Shown: positions 17,167 through 26,289, counted from the first letter of the stretch. The stretch is DNA of 64,000 bases from Prauserella marina (GCF_002240355.1 NZ_CP016353.1:4142501-4206500), one strand, 5' to 3'. A program made the numbers and translations. The notes: generated from the letters alone by a model not told the origin.

Positions 17167-18753
17167 TCAGTGAGTCAGCGGATGCGCGATCGGCTCGTGG
17201 CGAAGCCGGATGCCCGCTGCCTCCCTGTCCCAGGTGTCCGCGGCGACGCCCTCGGCGCGTAGTCGATGCTTCTCGATTTTGGCGGTAGGGGTCTTCGGCA
17301 GTTCGGGCAGGACGCGGACATATCTGGGCACCATGAAGTAGGCAAGCCGCTCGATGAGGAAGCTGATCAGTTCCCCCGGATCCACAGACTGCCCGGCGAC
17401 CGGCGCGACGACGGCGAGGACATCGTCCTCGCCGTGCGGGCTCGGTACCGCGACCACGGCCGCCTCGCCGACGCGGGGATGCGCCAGTACTTCGATCTCC
17501 ACGTCGAAGGAGGAGATGTTTTCCCCTCGTCTGCGGATGGTGTCCTTCACCCTGTCCACGAAGAAAAACTCACCATCGGCGTCGCGACGGAAAGCGTCCC
17601 CGGTGTGGAACCAGCCGTTGCGCCATGCCCGGGCAGTCGCGCTCGGCATGCCCCAGTAGCCGGAGTTCATCGCCCACGGCCGGTCCGTGCGCAGCACCAG
17701 TTCTCCAGGCGTTCCGTCGGGAACCTGACGATCGTGCTCGTCGACCACCCGCGCCTCGACTCCTTCGCGTACCCGGCCACAGGTACCCCGAGTCGGCGGA
17801 TCGACCTCGGAGATGATGGGGATCGAGGTCTCCGTCATGTTGAACATCGCGACCACCTCGACCCCGAACCGCGTCGCGAACCCCTGGACGTCGTCGATCA
17901 AGGGCACCATGAACACGTGCCGCAGCGGGTTGTCCCGGTCCTGGGGCGAGTGCGGCTGTTTGGCCAGGAATGTCGCCATGACACCGAGCAAGGTCACGTG
18001 GGTGGTGCCTGTCTCGCGGATCGTCTCCCAGAACCTGCTGGTGTCAAAACGGTCCACGAGCGCGATGGAGGCTTCCATGAGCAGTGCCGCGTATGTGCCG
18101 ACGGTGCCGCCCGCGTGGAACAACGGCAGATTGACCATATAGCGGTCGTCTCGCCCGAAGCTGCCCTCGAAAGCGGCACCGCCACTGGTGGCCAGCTGCA
18201 CATAGGAACACACGACACCTTTGGACGGTCCGGTCGTGCCCGAGGTCAGGATGATCGCGTAGGGGTCCCACGGTTCGACAGGCCGATCCGGCTCCACGAG
18301 CGGCCCTCCCTCGTCCGGCCACGTCTCAGGGAGCAGCCGCACGACGTGCTCCAGCTCGCCGCCTTCGATGTCGTCCAGCCGGTCGAGCAAGCCAGGGGCG
18401 GCAACCATGACCTTCGCGCCCGACAAAGAGATCGCGTGCTCCAGCAGGCGTCCGCGGTAGGCGGGGTTGAGCGGAACGTAGATCGCCCCGAGGAGGTTGA
18501 TTCCGAACCAGACCCGCAGCGCGTCGGGCCCGTTGGGCAGCCAGGACAGCACCCGGTCGCCATGCCGGACCCCCAGTTCGGAAAGGCGCCACGCCACCGC
18601 GTTCGCGGCTCGCAGGGTCTGAGCGTAGGTCCAGGTGCTCCCGTCGCCGAAGACCGCGTATGTCCGGTCAGGTTGTTCTGTGGCACGACGCCTCAACAGT
18701 GGTCCCAGCACACACTCGTTCGCGCTCGGGATTTCCGGGCTCGACCAATCCAT
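17167..18753 (-). CDS. Acyl-CoA ligase, AMP-forming (CaiC/FadD-like)
   Basis: 528 residues. The phosphate-binding loop ILTSGTTGPSKG is near residue 168, MFNMTETSIPI is the A5 motif, GWFHTGDAF is A7, VDRVKDTIRRRGENIS is A8, and the C-terminal PKTPTAKIEK carries the adenylation Lys. The enzyme activates a carboxylic acid to acyl-AMP and then acyl-CoA. The overall pattern resembles crotonobetaine/carnitine-CoA ligases and related small-acid ligases. The ATG at 18753 follows GAGG at 8 bases. It is the first gene of a ligase-ketosynthase operon and divergent from the thiolase, so it is likely to start the pathway. The acid is not identifiable. Confidence 0.87.
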   Translation of the reverse strand: MDWSSPEIPSANECVLGPLLRRRATEQPDRTYAVFGDGSTWTYAQTLRAANAVAWRLSELGVRHGDRVLSWLPNGPDALRVWFGINLLGAIYVPLNPAYRGRLLEHAISLSGAKVMVAAPGLLDRLDDIEGGELEHVVRLLPETWPDEGGPLVEPDRPVEPWDPYAIILTSGTTGPSKGVVCSYVQLATSGGAAFEGSFGRDDRYMVNLPLFHAGGTVGTYAALLMEASIALVDRFDTSRFWETIRETGTTHVTLLGVMATFLAKQPHSPQDRDNPLRHVFMVPLIDDVQGFATRFGVEVVAMFNMTETSIPIISEVDPPTRGTCGRVREGVEARVVDEHDRQVPDGTPGELVLRTDRPWAMNSGYWGMPSATARAWRNGWFHTGDAFRRDADGEFFFVDRVKDTIRRRGENISSFDVEIEVLAHPRVGEAAVVAVPSPHGEDDVLAVVAPVAGQSVDPGELISFLIERLAYFMVPRYVRVLPELPKTPTAKIEKHRLRAEGVAADTWDREAAGIRLRHEPIAHPLTH

Positions 18754-18788
18754 GTCACGGCCTCGCTTCCCCGCTCTCATCAACAGAG

Positions 18789-18804
18789 ATGTATGAGCGT
18801 TTAT
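18789..18804. promoter_or_regulatory. Cluster operator 2 (ligase promoter)
   Basis: On the minus strand this reads ATAAACGCTCATACAT, sharing the ACGYTCATACAT core with operators 1 and 5. It is 36 bases upstream of the ligase ATG. Confidence 0.6.
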
Positions 18805-18882
18805 AAACATCGGACGTCACGTACGTCAAGCAAGCTTTCTACAGGCCATGGTTGCTTCTCACGCGTTCTCAAGTTGTACTGT

Positions 18883-18898
18883 ATGTACGCTCATTCAT
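18883..18898. promoter_or_regulatory. Cluster operator 3 (thiolase promoter)
   Basis: ATGTACGCTCATTCAT, 20 bases upstream of the thiolase ATG. Together with operator 2 it brackets the divergent ligase/thiolase promoter region, so a single repressor could shut both directions. Confidence 0.6.
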
Positions 18899-18918
18899 AT
18901 CGGATGAAGGGTTCCGAG

Positions 18919-20151
18919 ATGCCAGAACCGGTATACGTCCTGGGTGGCACGCAGACCGACTTCGCGGTGAACTGGACGAAAGAGGACGAAGAGCCGCTGA
19001 CGTCGATGCTGCGGGAGGCTGTCGCGGGCGCGCTGATCGACGCCAGGGTCGAACCCGAGGAGATCCAGACGGCGCACGTGGGCAATTTCGGTGCCGAGCA
19101 GTTCACCGGCCAGTCGCATCTGGGTGCGCTGGTGCCGATGCTCTACCCGGCTTGGCATGGGCTTCCGACGAGCAGGCACGAAGCCGCGTGCGCGTCGGGA
19201 AGCATCGCGTTGCTGGCCGCGACCGCCGAAATCGAAGCGGGCCGCTACGACATCGCGCTGGTGGCGGGCGTGGAACTGATGCGAAACATCCGTGGCGACC
19301 AGGCCGCGCGGCACCTCGGTTCCGCCGCCATGGTGCCAGAGGAAACCGCCTCCGACGATTTGCCGTGGCCTTCCCTTTTCAACCGCATCGCCGAGGAAAC
19401 CGACCAACGACATGGCTTGGACCAGCGATATCTCGACCGCATCGCCGAAATCAACCGCACCAACGCACGGCGGAACCCGAAGGCGCAGACCCGCGACTGG
19501 ACCCTCGAACCCGAACAGTTCACCGCCGATGACATCGTGAACCCGATCGTCACCGGGCGCACCCGTAAAAGCGACTGTGGCCGCATTACCGACGGGGCCG
19601 CCGCGGTCGTACTCGCGGGACGCCGCTTCGCCGACGAGTGGGCGCGCGGGCAGCGCGGTGCGCCACGAAGCCGCGTGCTGGGCTGGGGCCATCACACCGC
19701 TCCCCTTCCGCTGCGGAGCAAGTTTCTGGCGAGCAAGCCGGACGATTACCTGTTCCCGCACGTCCGGGACGCCATCTTCGATGCCTACCGCCGCGCGAAC
19801 CTGCAAGGACCGCGCGATCTCGACGTCATCGAGACCCATGACTGTTTCACGATCACCGAGTACATGGCACTCGAACACTTCGGGCTCACCGGCCCCGGCG
19901 ATGCCTGGCAGGCCATCGAAAACGGGCTGATCGACTTCGAAGGCCCCCTTCCGGTGAACCCGTCGGGCGGGCTTATCGGTGCCGGACATCCGGTTGGCGC
20001 GACCGGCGTCCGGATGCTTCTGGACGCACACCGGCAAGTGACCGGGACCGCGGGCGGCTATCAGGTCGAGGCCGCCCGGAAAGCGGGCACGCTCAACATC
20101 GGTGGCAGTGCCAGCACGGCCGTCAGTTTCATGATCGGTGCGGCGGACTGA
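18919..20151 (+). CDS. SCP-x-type thiolase
   Basis: 410 residues from the ATG at 18919 (AAGGG upstream; ATG 18904 possible). The nucleophilic Cys is in HEAACASGSIAL near residue 91. THDCFTITEY carries one catalytic His and GAGHPVGATG the other. The C-terminus has NIGGSAST where classical thiolases place their second Cys, as in SCP-x thiolases that cleave branched or steroid side-chain 3-oxoacyl-CoA. Such thiolases often work with a DUF35 (OB-fold/zinc-ribbon) partner, but none is present nearby. It is the only plus-strand gene in this cluster and is divergent from the ligase. Confidence 0.87.
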   Translation: MPEPVYVLGGTQTDFAVNWTKEDEEPLTSMLREAVAGALIDARVEPEEIQTAHVGNFGAEQFTGQSHLGALVPMLYPAWHGLPTSRHEAACASGSIALLAATAEIEAGRYDIALVAGVELMRNIRGDQAARHLGSAAMVPEETASDDLPWPSLFNRIAEETDQRHGLDQRYLDRIAEINRTNARRNPKAQTRDWTLEPEQFTADDIVNPIVTGRTRKSDCGRITDGAAAVVLAGRRFADEWARGQRGAPRSRVLGWGHHTAPLPLRSKFLASKPDDYLFPHVRDAIFDAYRRANLQGPRDLDVIETHDCFTITEYMALEHFGLTGPGDAWQAIENGLIDFEGPLPVNPSGGLIGAGHPVGATGVRMLLDAHRQVTGTAGGYQVEAARKAGTLNIGGSASTAVSFMIGAAD

Positions 20152-20155
20152 TCCG

Positions 20156-21652
20156 TCACGCCGAACCCACCGAACTGATGACGTCCCGAATACCCAATGG
20201 GGGCAATGCCTTCAAGGTGACCCAGCCGCCACACACACGCAGCTGCGCGCCTGTCAGGAAGCTCGAAGCCGGACTGACGAGATAGCTGATGGCCGCGGCG
20301 ACATCGTCAGGATCGGAAAGCCTGCCCAGCGGCACTCGGGACAGGGACTTCGTCACGAAGGCCGGATCGGCCGTGTCGGTCATCGGCGTCCTCACGATGC
20401 CTGGCAACACGGTGTTCACCCTGATCCGATGCCGTGACAGGGTCATCGCCAGATGCGCGCCCAGCTGAGCGGAAGCCGCCTTGCTCGAACCATAGCTGTA
20501 CAAGCCGGGAACCGGTGCCGAATGGGCGCTCGTCGACGAAACCCCGACGATCGCCCCGCGATGCTTCGTCGACGCCCACCGGCGGGCCAGCTCTTCCGCG
20601 GCGTCGGCATAGGACAGCACGTTGATCCGGTAGCTGTCTTCTCGTTGGCCCTTCCCGTCCGCGAGATCGTCACGAGCGAGAACACCGGCGGCATAGACGA
20701 GATCGGAGATCTCCCCTGCCTCGTCCCACGCTTGCCGCACCATCCGCGCCGCGGCGCCCGGCTCGGCGAGATCCGCCCGCACGATGTGTACCCGGGTGCT
20801 CAAATGCTCGCGGATGGCATTGCGCACTCGATTCAGTTCATCGGTTCGCCTCGCCACGAGCACCAGGTCCGCTCCCCTGCGGGCGAGCTCGATGGCGGTT
20901 TCCTCACCGATTCCGCTGCTGGCCCCCGTCACCAGTACGGTCCTTCCGGCCAGCGACCAGAGATCGGCTGGAGCTTCGGTCGACCGGTCGATACGCACGG
21001 TGCCTGGCGGGGACATCGGGACCACGGCCGCTTCCAGCCCTCCGTCGAGCGGCAGCACCTCACCGACCATCGTGGTCAACCCGCGGCTGTACAACAGGAT
21101 CAGGGCACCGGCCAGGTCCGCGCCGGTGACCGGGCGACGAATCACCTGGTGTGCCAGCAAATCCGACTCGACCTCAGGCGTAAGCCGGTGTCCGAGGAAC
21201 GGCGCGTAGCCAATCCTGATCGTGTTCAGCAATACGCCGTGCGGTGCGACCCTCGCCGCCAATTGTTGCCACCAGTGCAGTTCGGCCGCCTGTCGCGCCG
21301 CCTGTTCGGCGTCGGCTTGCGCGGCGGGCCATGGCAGGGCATCCGTGATCAGCACCATCCGCCCACCGCCCGCCCGAATCATCCGTTCGGCCGTGTCCCG
21401 GATTGTGGCCCGGGGAAGCTCGATGTCGCCGTCCCTCGATCCGAACACGGCGTTGGCGACCTGCACGACGCACAGCGCGGTTCGCGCCGGGCGGTTCCTG
21501 CCCATCGCGGTCGCGGTCAGGAAACCGGCCCCCCTGAGCACCTCGTGCACCGCCACCGCGGCCTCGCCGCCCGCGGCGACTTCGACCACTCGGGCGCACG
21601 GATACAACGAGGTTGTTCTGAGCGCGGCAGGAACGCTCGTAGCGCTGGCCAT
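20156..21652 (-). CDS. Didomain SDR protein: degenerate N-terminal plus intact C-terminal SDR
   Basis: 498 residues, twice the SDR length. The C-terminal half (from about residue 232) is a standard SDR with TGASSGIG, the SST stretch and YSYGSSKAA, which contains the catalytic Tyr-x3-Lys. The N-terminal half has no TGxxxGIG but keeps late SDR landmarks such as NTIRIGYAPFLG and EVLPLDGG just before the second domain, so it looks like a decayed SDR fused in front. The ATG at 21652 has GGAGG at a good distance. It lies last in a three-SDR run and converges with the thiolase with only 4 bases between stops. The role of the degenerate domain is unknown; it may be a dimer partner. Confidence 0.8.
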   Translation of the reverse strand: MASATSVPAALRTTSLYPCARVVEVAAGGEAAVAVHEVLRGAGFLTATAMGRNRPARTALCVVQVANAVFGSRDGDIELPRATIRDTAERMIRAGGGRMVLITDALPWPAAQADAEQAARQAAELHWWQQLAARVAPHGVLLNTIRIGYAPFLGHRLTPEVESDLLAHQVIRRPVTGADLAGALILLYSRGLTTMVGEVLPLDGGLEAAVVPMSPPGTVRIDRSTEAPADLWSLAGRTVLVTGASSGIGEETAIELARRGADLVLVARRTDELNRVRNAIREHLSTRVHIVRADLAEPGAAARMVRQAWDEAGEISDLVYAAGVLARDDLADGKGQREDSYRINVLSYADAAEELARRWASTKHRGAIVGVSSTSAHSAPVPGLYSYGSSKAASAQLGAHLAMTLSRHRIRVNTVLPGIVRTPMTDTADPAFVTKSLSRVPLGRLSDPDDVAAAISYLVSPASSFLTGAQLRVCGGWVTLKALPPLGIRDVISSVGSA

Positions 21653-21767
21653 CTGACACCTCCACCGGACTGGCTCCTCACGAACCTACGAGCCGGCGGA
21701 GTGCGCGTAACCGCGCCTGGAGTACCTGTTTTTGCCCGGAGTGGGGACGGAAAGTACCGGGACAGCC

Positions 21768-22628
21768 TCACCTGGCTCCGTTATCCTGAAAACGGAACTG
21801 CTGGTGACGTGGTGTCCAACCAGAACTGTTGCGCACTCTGAAGTCCGTGCCGAACCAGCCAGGAGAGTACGCGCTCCCGCCACCGTCCACGAGCAGCGCC
21901 GCGCCGTTCACGTAGGCACTGTCCGCCGACGCGAGGTAGGCGATCGCGTCGGCGACATCTTCCGGACGTCCCAGCCGTCCCAATGGCGATTCGGCTTCGT
22001 TGTAGCCGCGAGAATCACCGTCGAGCAAGCTGTTGGTCATCGACGTCTCGGTCACTCCGGGCATCACGGCGTTCGCACGGATGTCGTACTGCCCCAGTTC
22101 GTAAGCCATGATCTTGACCATCATGTTGAGAGCCGCCTTCGCCGAACAGTAGGCGGAAAACAGTGCGACCGGTTCGATCGCTCCAGAGGAGGAGGTGACC
22201 ACAATGGACCCTCCGTTTCCGGCCGTCGCCATCCGGCGCGCAGCCTCCTGGCACACCGCGAAAGTCCCGGTGACATTGACCTCGAACGTGCGCTCCCAGA
22301 CCCGGCGGGGCATTTCCAGAAAAGTACCGAACCGGCCCCAGCCCGCATTCGCCACGCAAATGTCCAGCCGGCCGTGTTCTTCGACAAGCCGGTCGAACAA
22401 CGCGTCGACCTGATCGGGTTTGGTCTGGTCGCATTCGAAGCCCCAGGCCGCGCCCCCGGCCTCGGCGATCTCCTTCGCGGTGGTCAGCGCTCCGGCACCG
22501 TCGAGGTCGGCGATGACGACGTGAGCACCATCCGTGGCGAGCCTGCGCGCCGCCGCCGCGCCAATCCCGGATGCACCTCCTGTCACCAGTGCGACACGAT
22601 CGGCCAATGGCTTGGTGCTGCTATCCAT
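21768..22628 (-). CDS. SDR-family oxidoreductase
   Basis: 286 residues. TGGASGIG near residue 16, VANAG in place of NNAG, the SSSG serine, and the catalytic YCSAKAALN near residue 162. The fold ends at LLVDGGGSAY, followed by about 35 extra residues rich in Phe, Arg and Gln without a recognisable domain. It is 18 bases downstream of the next SDR in the same operon and 115 bases before the didomain SDR. A separate promoter in that gap is possible but not evident. The substrate is unknown. Confidence 0.83.
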   Translation of the reverse strand: MDSSTKPLADRVALVTGGASGIGAAAARRLATDGAHVVIADLDGAGALTTAKEIAEAGGAAWGFECDQTKPDQVDALFDRLVEEHGRLDICVANAGWGRFGTFLEMPRRVWERTFEVNVTGTFAVCQEAARRMATAGNGGSIVVTSSSGAIEPVALFSAYCSAKAALNMMVKIMAYELGQYDIRANAVMPGVTETSMTNSLLDGDSRGYNEAESPLGRLGRPEDVADAIAYLASADSAYVNGAALLVDGGGSAYSPGWFGTDFRVRNSSGWTPRHQQFRFQDNGAR

Positions 22629-22646
22629 TTCCCTTGTCCTTTCCCC

Positions 22647-23396
22647 TCAGTTGCGAACCCATCCGCCGTCGACGAACATCACCTGGCCGGTGACATACCC
22701 TGCTTGGTCGGAGGCCAGCCACGCGGCGGCACCGGCGATGTCGTCGGGCTGGCCCATACGCGCGAGTGGAAGCGTGGCCACGGTCTTCTGACCGATCCGG
22801 TCCAGATCACCGGTTTGACCGATATCGGTGTCGATGAACCCGGGCGCGATGGCGTTGGCCCGGATTCCCTCCCTGCCGAGTTCGACGGCCAGCGACCGGG
22901 TGAGGCTGAGCAGTCCGCCCTTGGACGCGTCGTAGGCGATCTGCCGGAAGAACCCGATGACCGCGACCGAGCAGATGTTGATGATCGCGCCGTGACCGCC
23001 GGCGGCCAGGTGGTCGACAGCCGCCTGGCTCAGCACGAACGGCGCCTTGAGATTCACGCTCAGTACCCGGTCCCAGTGCTGTTCGGTGAACTCACGGAAC
23101 GGCAGCCGGTAGACGAGTCCGGCGTTGTTGACCAGGATGTCGAGACCGGCCAGCCCTTCCGCGGCCACCGCCACGATTTCTCTGGCCTTGTCCGCGTCCG
23201 CGATGTCTCCCGGGACCACGATTCCCTGCCCGCCGGCGCTCCGGATGTGATCGACGGTCGCGGTTGCCGCCTCCTCGTCCAGGTCGTTGACCGCGACCCT
23301 CGCTCCCTCCGTGGCGAGCCGGGTGGCGATAGCCGCGCCGATACCCCGGCCCGCTCCGGTGATCAGTGCCGCACGTCCCTCAAGAAGCGTCGTCAT
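22647..23396 (-). CDS. SDR-family oxidoreductase, FabG-like
   Basis: 249 residues, the standard length. TGAGRGIG near residue 14, NNAG near 91, ICSV supplies the serine and YDASKGG near 156 the Tyr and Lys. IAPGFIDTDIGQ and the terminal FVDGGWVRN are FabG-like. It is the first gene of an operon with the two SDR genes below it; operator 4 lies 26 bases upstream of its start. It probably reduces or oxidises a 3-hydroxy/3-oxoacyl-CoA in the cluster pathway. Confidence 0.85.
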   Translation of the reverse strand: MTTLLEGRAALITGAGRGIGAAIATRLATEGARVAVNDLDEEAATATVDHIRSAGGQGIVVPGDIADADKAREIVAVAAEGLAGLDILVNNAGLVYRLPFREFTEQHWDRVLSVNLKAPFVLSQAAVDHLAAGGHGAIINICSVAVIGFFRQIAYDASKGGLLSLTRSLAVELGREGIRANAIAPGFIDTDIGQTGDLDRIGQKTVATLPLARMGQPDDIAGAAAWLASDQAGYVTGQVMFVDGGWVRN

Positions 23397-23421
23397 CGGC
23401 AGCCCCTAACTCACGTTCTCT

Positions 23422-23437
23422 ATGAACGTTCATTTAT
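23422..23437. promoter_or_regulatory. Cluster operator 4 (SDR promoter)
   Basis: ATGAACGTTCATTTAT; the central ATGAACGTTCAT is itself a perfect 12-bp palindrome, which fits a TetR dimer. It lies 26 bases upstream of the SDR start at 23396. Confidence 0.7.
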
Positions 23438-23483
23438 ATCAGAGGCTGAGAATGCGTCAAGGTCCGCGACGGACCGACCCGCC

Positions 23484-24446
23484 TTAGTCGAGACCGAGCA
23501 ACCGGGCACCGTTGTCGTGCAACCACGCGTCGAGAACGCGAGGGGACACGTCAAGCCCGCCGAACTCGGCGACCAGTTCGCCCACGGTCATGCCGTGCAC
23601 CCACTCGACGCTACCGAAGAGGATCTTGTGCCGGACCGTGCTCGCACCATGCGCGAACAACGGCTCCCAGCCGGAGCCGGATCGCGCCATGTGCCGTGGC
23701 CGATGCGTGGAGAACTCAAGGTAGACGTTCGGATGCCGCTGACACAGCGCGATCGTCTCAAGCACCCACGGCCAGCCACCGTGCCCTGCGATCAGAACGA
23801 GATCGGGGTGACGGCTGGCGATCACGTCGAGCTGACGCCAGCAGCACCAGTCCACCGGCACCCGCCTCGACAGGTTGTGTCCGTTGTGGACCCACAACGG
23901 CACGCCCAGTGCCTCGACCTCGCTGTAGAACTCGTCCGCGCCTTCCGAGAGCGGGTCAGCCACATCGAGGAAGTGCGTCACCGAGACGCCCTTCATCCCC
24001 AGTTCGCCGACGCATCGGTGCAGCTCGGCGATTGCCGCACGCGGGTCGGCCAGATTGACGCTGCCCCACGGGACGAGCAAATCCGGATACTTGGCTCCGA
24101 ACTCGGCGATCCTGTCGTTGACCATGCCACCGCCGGGCAGCAGGCGCATGCTGCTGTGGATGACCTGTCGTCGCACGCCGTCCGCGCGAAGGCGCGCGGC
24201 ATGAGCGTCGAGGTCGAAATCGAAGAACTCCGAGGCCAGCAGGAGATCCAGCGCCGTCTCCGGATCCCGCTCGGCCACGGCCGCGAATTCCAGGGGGTCG
24301 ATTCCGGCGCTGAGCGACAGCCGCTGGCCGAACGTGAAAAAGTAATCCGGCGCGTATTCGGCGAATCCTCCCAGATACGCGCGCCAGCAGTCGCGGTCCA
24401 GGATCATCCCCGACATGTCGACAACGGATTTCTGCTGTTGCCCCAC
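23484..24446 (-). CDS. Amidohydrolase-2 family protein lacking several metal ligands
   Basis: 320 residues of TIM-barrel type (ACMSD and related hydrolase/decarboxylase family). VPLWVHNGHN and LIAGHGGWPW keep two conserved His positions, and YLEFS and ILFGS mark later strands. However, the N-terminal HxH metal motif is absent (the strand reads MILDRDCW), and the Asp that normally follows LFG(S/T) is replaced (ILFGSVEW). So the usual zinc site cannot be complete, and it may be a metal-free variant or have another role. It starts at GTG 24446 and is 33 bases downstream of the TetR gene, so the two are likely cotranscribed. The product and substrate are unknown. Confidence 0.75.
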   Translation of the reverse strand: MGQQQKSVVDMSGMILDRDCWRAYLGGFAEYAPDYFFTFGQRLSLSAGIDPLEFAAVAERDPETALDLLLASEFFDFDLDAHAARLRADGVRRQVIHSSMRLLPGGGMVNDRIAEFGAKYPDLLVPWGSVNLADPRAAIAELHRCVGELGMKGVSVTHFLDVADPLSEGADEFYSEVEALGVPLWVHNGHNLSRRVPVDWCCWRQLDVIASRHPDLVLIAGHGGWPWVLETIALCQRHPNVYLEFSTHRPRHMARSGSGWEPLFAHGASTVRHKILFGSVEWVHGMTVGELVAEFGGLDVSPRVLDAWLHDNGARLLGLD

Positions 24447-24479
24447 TACGTCCAGCCTTTCTGAGCTCGGATGGCACCG

Positions 24480-25097
24480 TCAGCCCGCGTGAGTCACCGC
24501 GCGAAGCACGAATTCGGCATAGAACGAAGCGAAAGCGGCATCGGACACCGGACCGTCCGGGTCGAACCAGCTGGATACCCGGAAGCCCATGTCCAGCGCC
24601 GCCGTTGCCGCGAACTGGGCCGCGTCGCCTCCCGGCACGCTCGGGACGGTGAAAACACCGGAAGCGAGTCCGGCCTGGATGACCTCCCTGACCCTGCCGC
24701 GGATTCCGAGCCGGAGTTCGCGAACCTCGTTGCGATGCGTCTCGTCCAGCGCACGCCAGGCGTCGCCGACCATCGCTTCCTTCCGGAAACGCGTGTGGTG
24801 CAGGACGAACACTTCGATCAACGCACGCAACTGCGGGACAGGCGGTTGCTCTTCCGACACGGCGGCGAACTCACGCCCGAGCACCGCGTGCCCGTCCATG
24901 ATGATCGCGTGCAGCAGTTGTTCCTTGGAGCCGAAGTGGTTGTAGAGCGCGCCAGGAGTGAGACCGCACGCCTCGGTGATATCCCGAACCGATGTGGCGT
25001 GGAAGCCGTTGTTGTAAAACAAGCGCGTGCCCGCCTCCTGTAGCCGCACCCGAGGATGCTGATCGGATCTGACCCGCGATTTCACCTGTACCGGCAT
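24480..25097 (-). CDS. TetR-family transcriptional regulator of the cluster
   Basis: 205 residues from the ATG at 25097, which has GAGG 6 bases upstream. The helix-turn-helix is FYNNGFHATSVRDIT followed by LTPGALYNHFGSKEQ. The C-terminal half (VLHHTRFRKEAMVGD) is of the type seen in regulators of acyl-CoA metabolism. Operator 5, identical to operator 1, lies 31 bases upstream, so it probably represses itself. Similar sites at four other promoters (esterase, ligase, thiolase, SDR) suggest it controls most of the 14.6-25.1 kb part. The effector is unknown, probably an acyl-CoA. Confidence 0.87.
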   Translation of the reverse strand: MPVQVKSRVRSDQHPRVRLQEAGTRLFYNNGFHATSVRDITEACGLTPGALYNHFGSKEQLLHAIIMDGHAVLGREFAAVSEEQPPVPQLRALIEVFVLHHTRFRKEAMVGDAWRALDETHRNEVRELRLGIRGRVREVIQAGLASGVFTVPSVPGGDAAQFAATAALDMGFRVSSWFDPDGPVSDAAFASFYAEFVLRAVTHAG

Positions 25098-25127
25098 TCC
25101 ACACCTCGTCGATAAGCCAGGGGCTAT

Positions 25128-25143
25128 ATGATCGTTCATACAT
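25128..25143. promoter_or_regulatory. Cluster operator 5 (TetR autoregulation)
   Basis: ATGATCGTTCATACAT, the same 16 bases as operator 1. It lies in the 85-base gap between the TetR start and the racemase stop. Confidence 0.78.
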
Positions 25144-25182
25144 CTTACGTGTCGACCCGTTCCTTCACATGAGTGCCCTGGA

Positions 25183-26289
25183 TCACATTTCAGACACGCC
25201 CCAGTCGGCCAGCACGGCCGCGTTGTCGGCACCCGAATCCGGTGGACGCCTGGGATTTCCCGGCTTGGTCCGGGAAAACCGGGGTGCGGGAACGGCCTGC
25301 TCCACGCCTTCCACGTCGACGATCGTGCCGCGCTCTCTCAGGTGCGGATCGGACGCCGCTTCCGCGAACGACAACACCGGTGTCACGCAGGCATCGGTGC
25401 CCTGGAAGACCCGAGTCCATTCGTCTCGTCCACGGCTGCCGAAGGCTTCGGCGAACCGTTCGCGCAGAATCGGCCAGCGCGAGCGGTCCATCTGGTCGGG
25501 CAAGCCGGCATCGGCGAGCCCTAGACCGTGCAGGAGCTCCGCGTAGAACTGCGGCTCAAGTGCTCCCACCGCTACATAACGCCCGTCCGCGCAAGCATAC
25601 GTGTCATAGAACGGCGCGCCGGTGTCCAGCAGATTGGATGCCGGTTCATCCCTCCACTCCCCCGCGGCCCGCAGCGCCCAGAACCCTTGCGCCAGTGAGG
25701 AAGTGCCATCGACGACCGCGGCCTCCACCACCTGCCCCTGACCCGATGCCTCGCGTTCCAGCAGGGCGGCAAGCACACCGAGCACCAGATACAGCGAGCC
25801 GCCCGCGAAGTCGCCAACCAGGTTGAGCGGCGGCGTAGGCCGCCCGCCCGCCGTTCCGATCGCGTGCAGTACTCCGGTGAGAGCGATGTAGTTGATGTCG
25901 TGACCGGCTCGCCGCGCCAGTGGCCCTTGCTGCCCCCAGCCGGTGATCCGGGCATAAACGAGCCTGGAATTGCGGTTCCGGCATTCGGCGGGCCCGAGCC
26001 GGAGCCGCTCCGCGACGCCTGGCCGGAAGCCCTCGATGACCACGTCCGCGCGGTCGATCAGACTACTCGCCAGCCGGTGCCCCTCGGCTTCCTTCACGTT
26101 CGCGCTCACCGATCGCCGCCCGCGCATCATCCAGTCTCGCGTGCCGTTGGGAATCACCCGCAAACCACCGGCAGGCCGCTCGATCCGGACGACGTCGGCA
26201 CCGAGGTCGGCGAGCAGCATCCCGGCGTGCGGCCCAGGTCCGATTCCGCCAAGCTCGACGACCCTCAGTCCCGCGAGCGGCCCCGTCAT
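25183..26289 (-). CDS. Alpha-methylacyl-CoA racemase (CaiB/BaiF family III)
   Basis: 368 residues. The catalytic residues of the AMACR/MCR subgroup can be placed: His in [14 protein letters not shown], Asp in [11 protein letters not shown] and Glu in VGALEPQFY. The CoA-binding N-terminus starts [14 protein letters not shown]. The enzyme inverts the 2-methyl stereocentre of branched acyl-CoA so that (S)-specific dehydrogenases can act. Its ATG overlaps the upstream SDR stop (ATGA). It is the last gene of the long operon starting at 34390. Its presence implies a methyl-branched acyl-CoA intermediate. A CoA-transferase role is less likely given the AMACR signatures. Confidence 0.86.
   Translation of the reverse strand: MTGPLAGLRVVELGGIGPGPHAGMLLADLGADVVRIERPAGGLRVIPNGTRDWMMRGRRSVSANVKEAEGHRLASSLIDRADVVIEGFRPGVAERLRLGPAECRNRNSRLVYARITGWGQQGPLARRAGHDINYIALTGVLHAIGTAGGRPTPPLNLVGDFAGGSLYLVLGVLAALLEREASGQGQVVEAAVVDGTSSLAQGFWALRAAGEWRDEPASNLLDTGAPFYDTYACADGRYVAVGALEPQFYAELLHGLGLADAGLPDQMDRSRWPILRERFAEAFGSRGRDEWTRVFQGTDACVTPVLSFAEAASDPHLRERGTIVDVEGVEQAVPAPRFSRTKPGNPRRPPDSGADNAAVLADWGVSEM

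Noticed and set aside
21732-24464. A 910-codon open frame on the plus strand opposite the SDR and amidohydrolase genes
   Set aside because: It is antisense to three well-supported genes, is Arg/Gly/His/Asp-rich, has no family motif, and reflects GC bias at third positions.
25183-26289. Formyl-CoA-transferase-type function for the CaiB/BaiF protein
   Set aside because: The His, Asp and Glu of the racemase subgroup are all in place, which favours alpha-methylacyl-CoA racemase.
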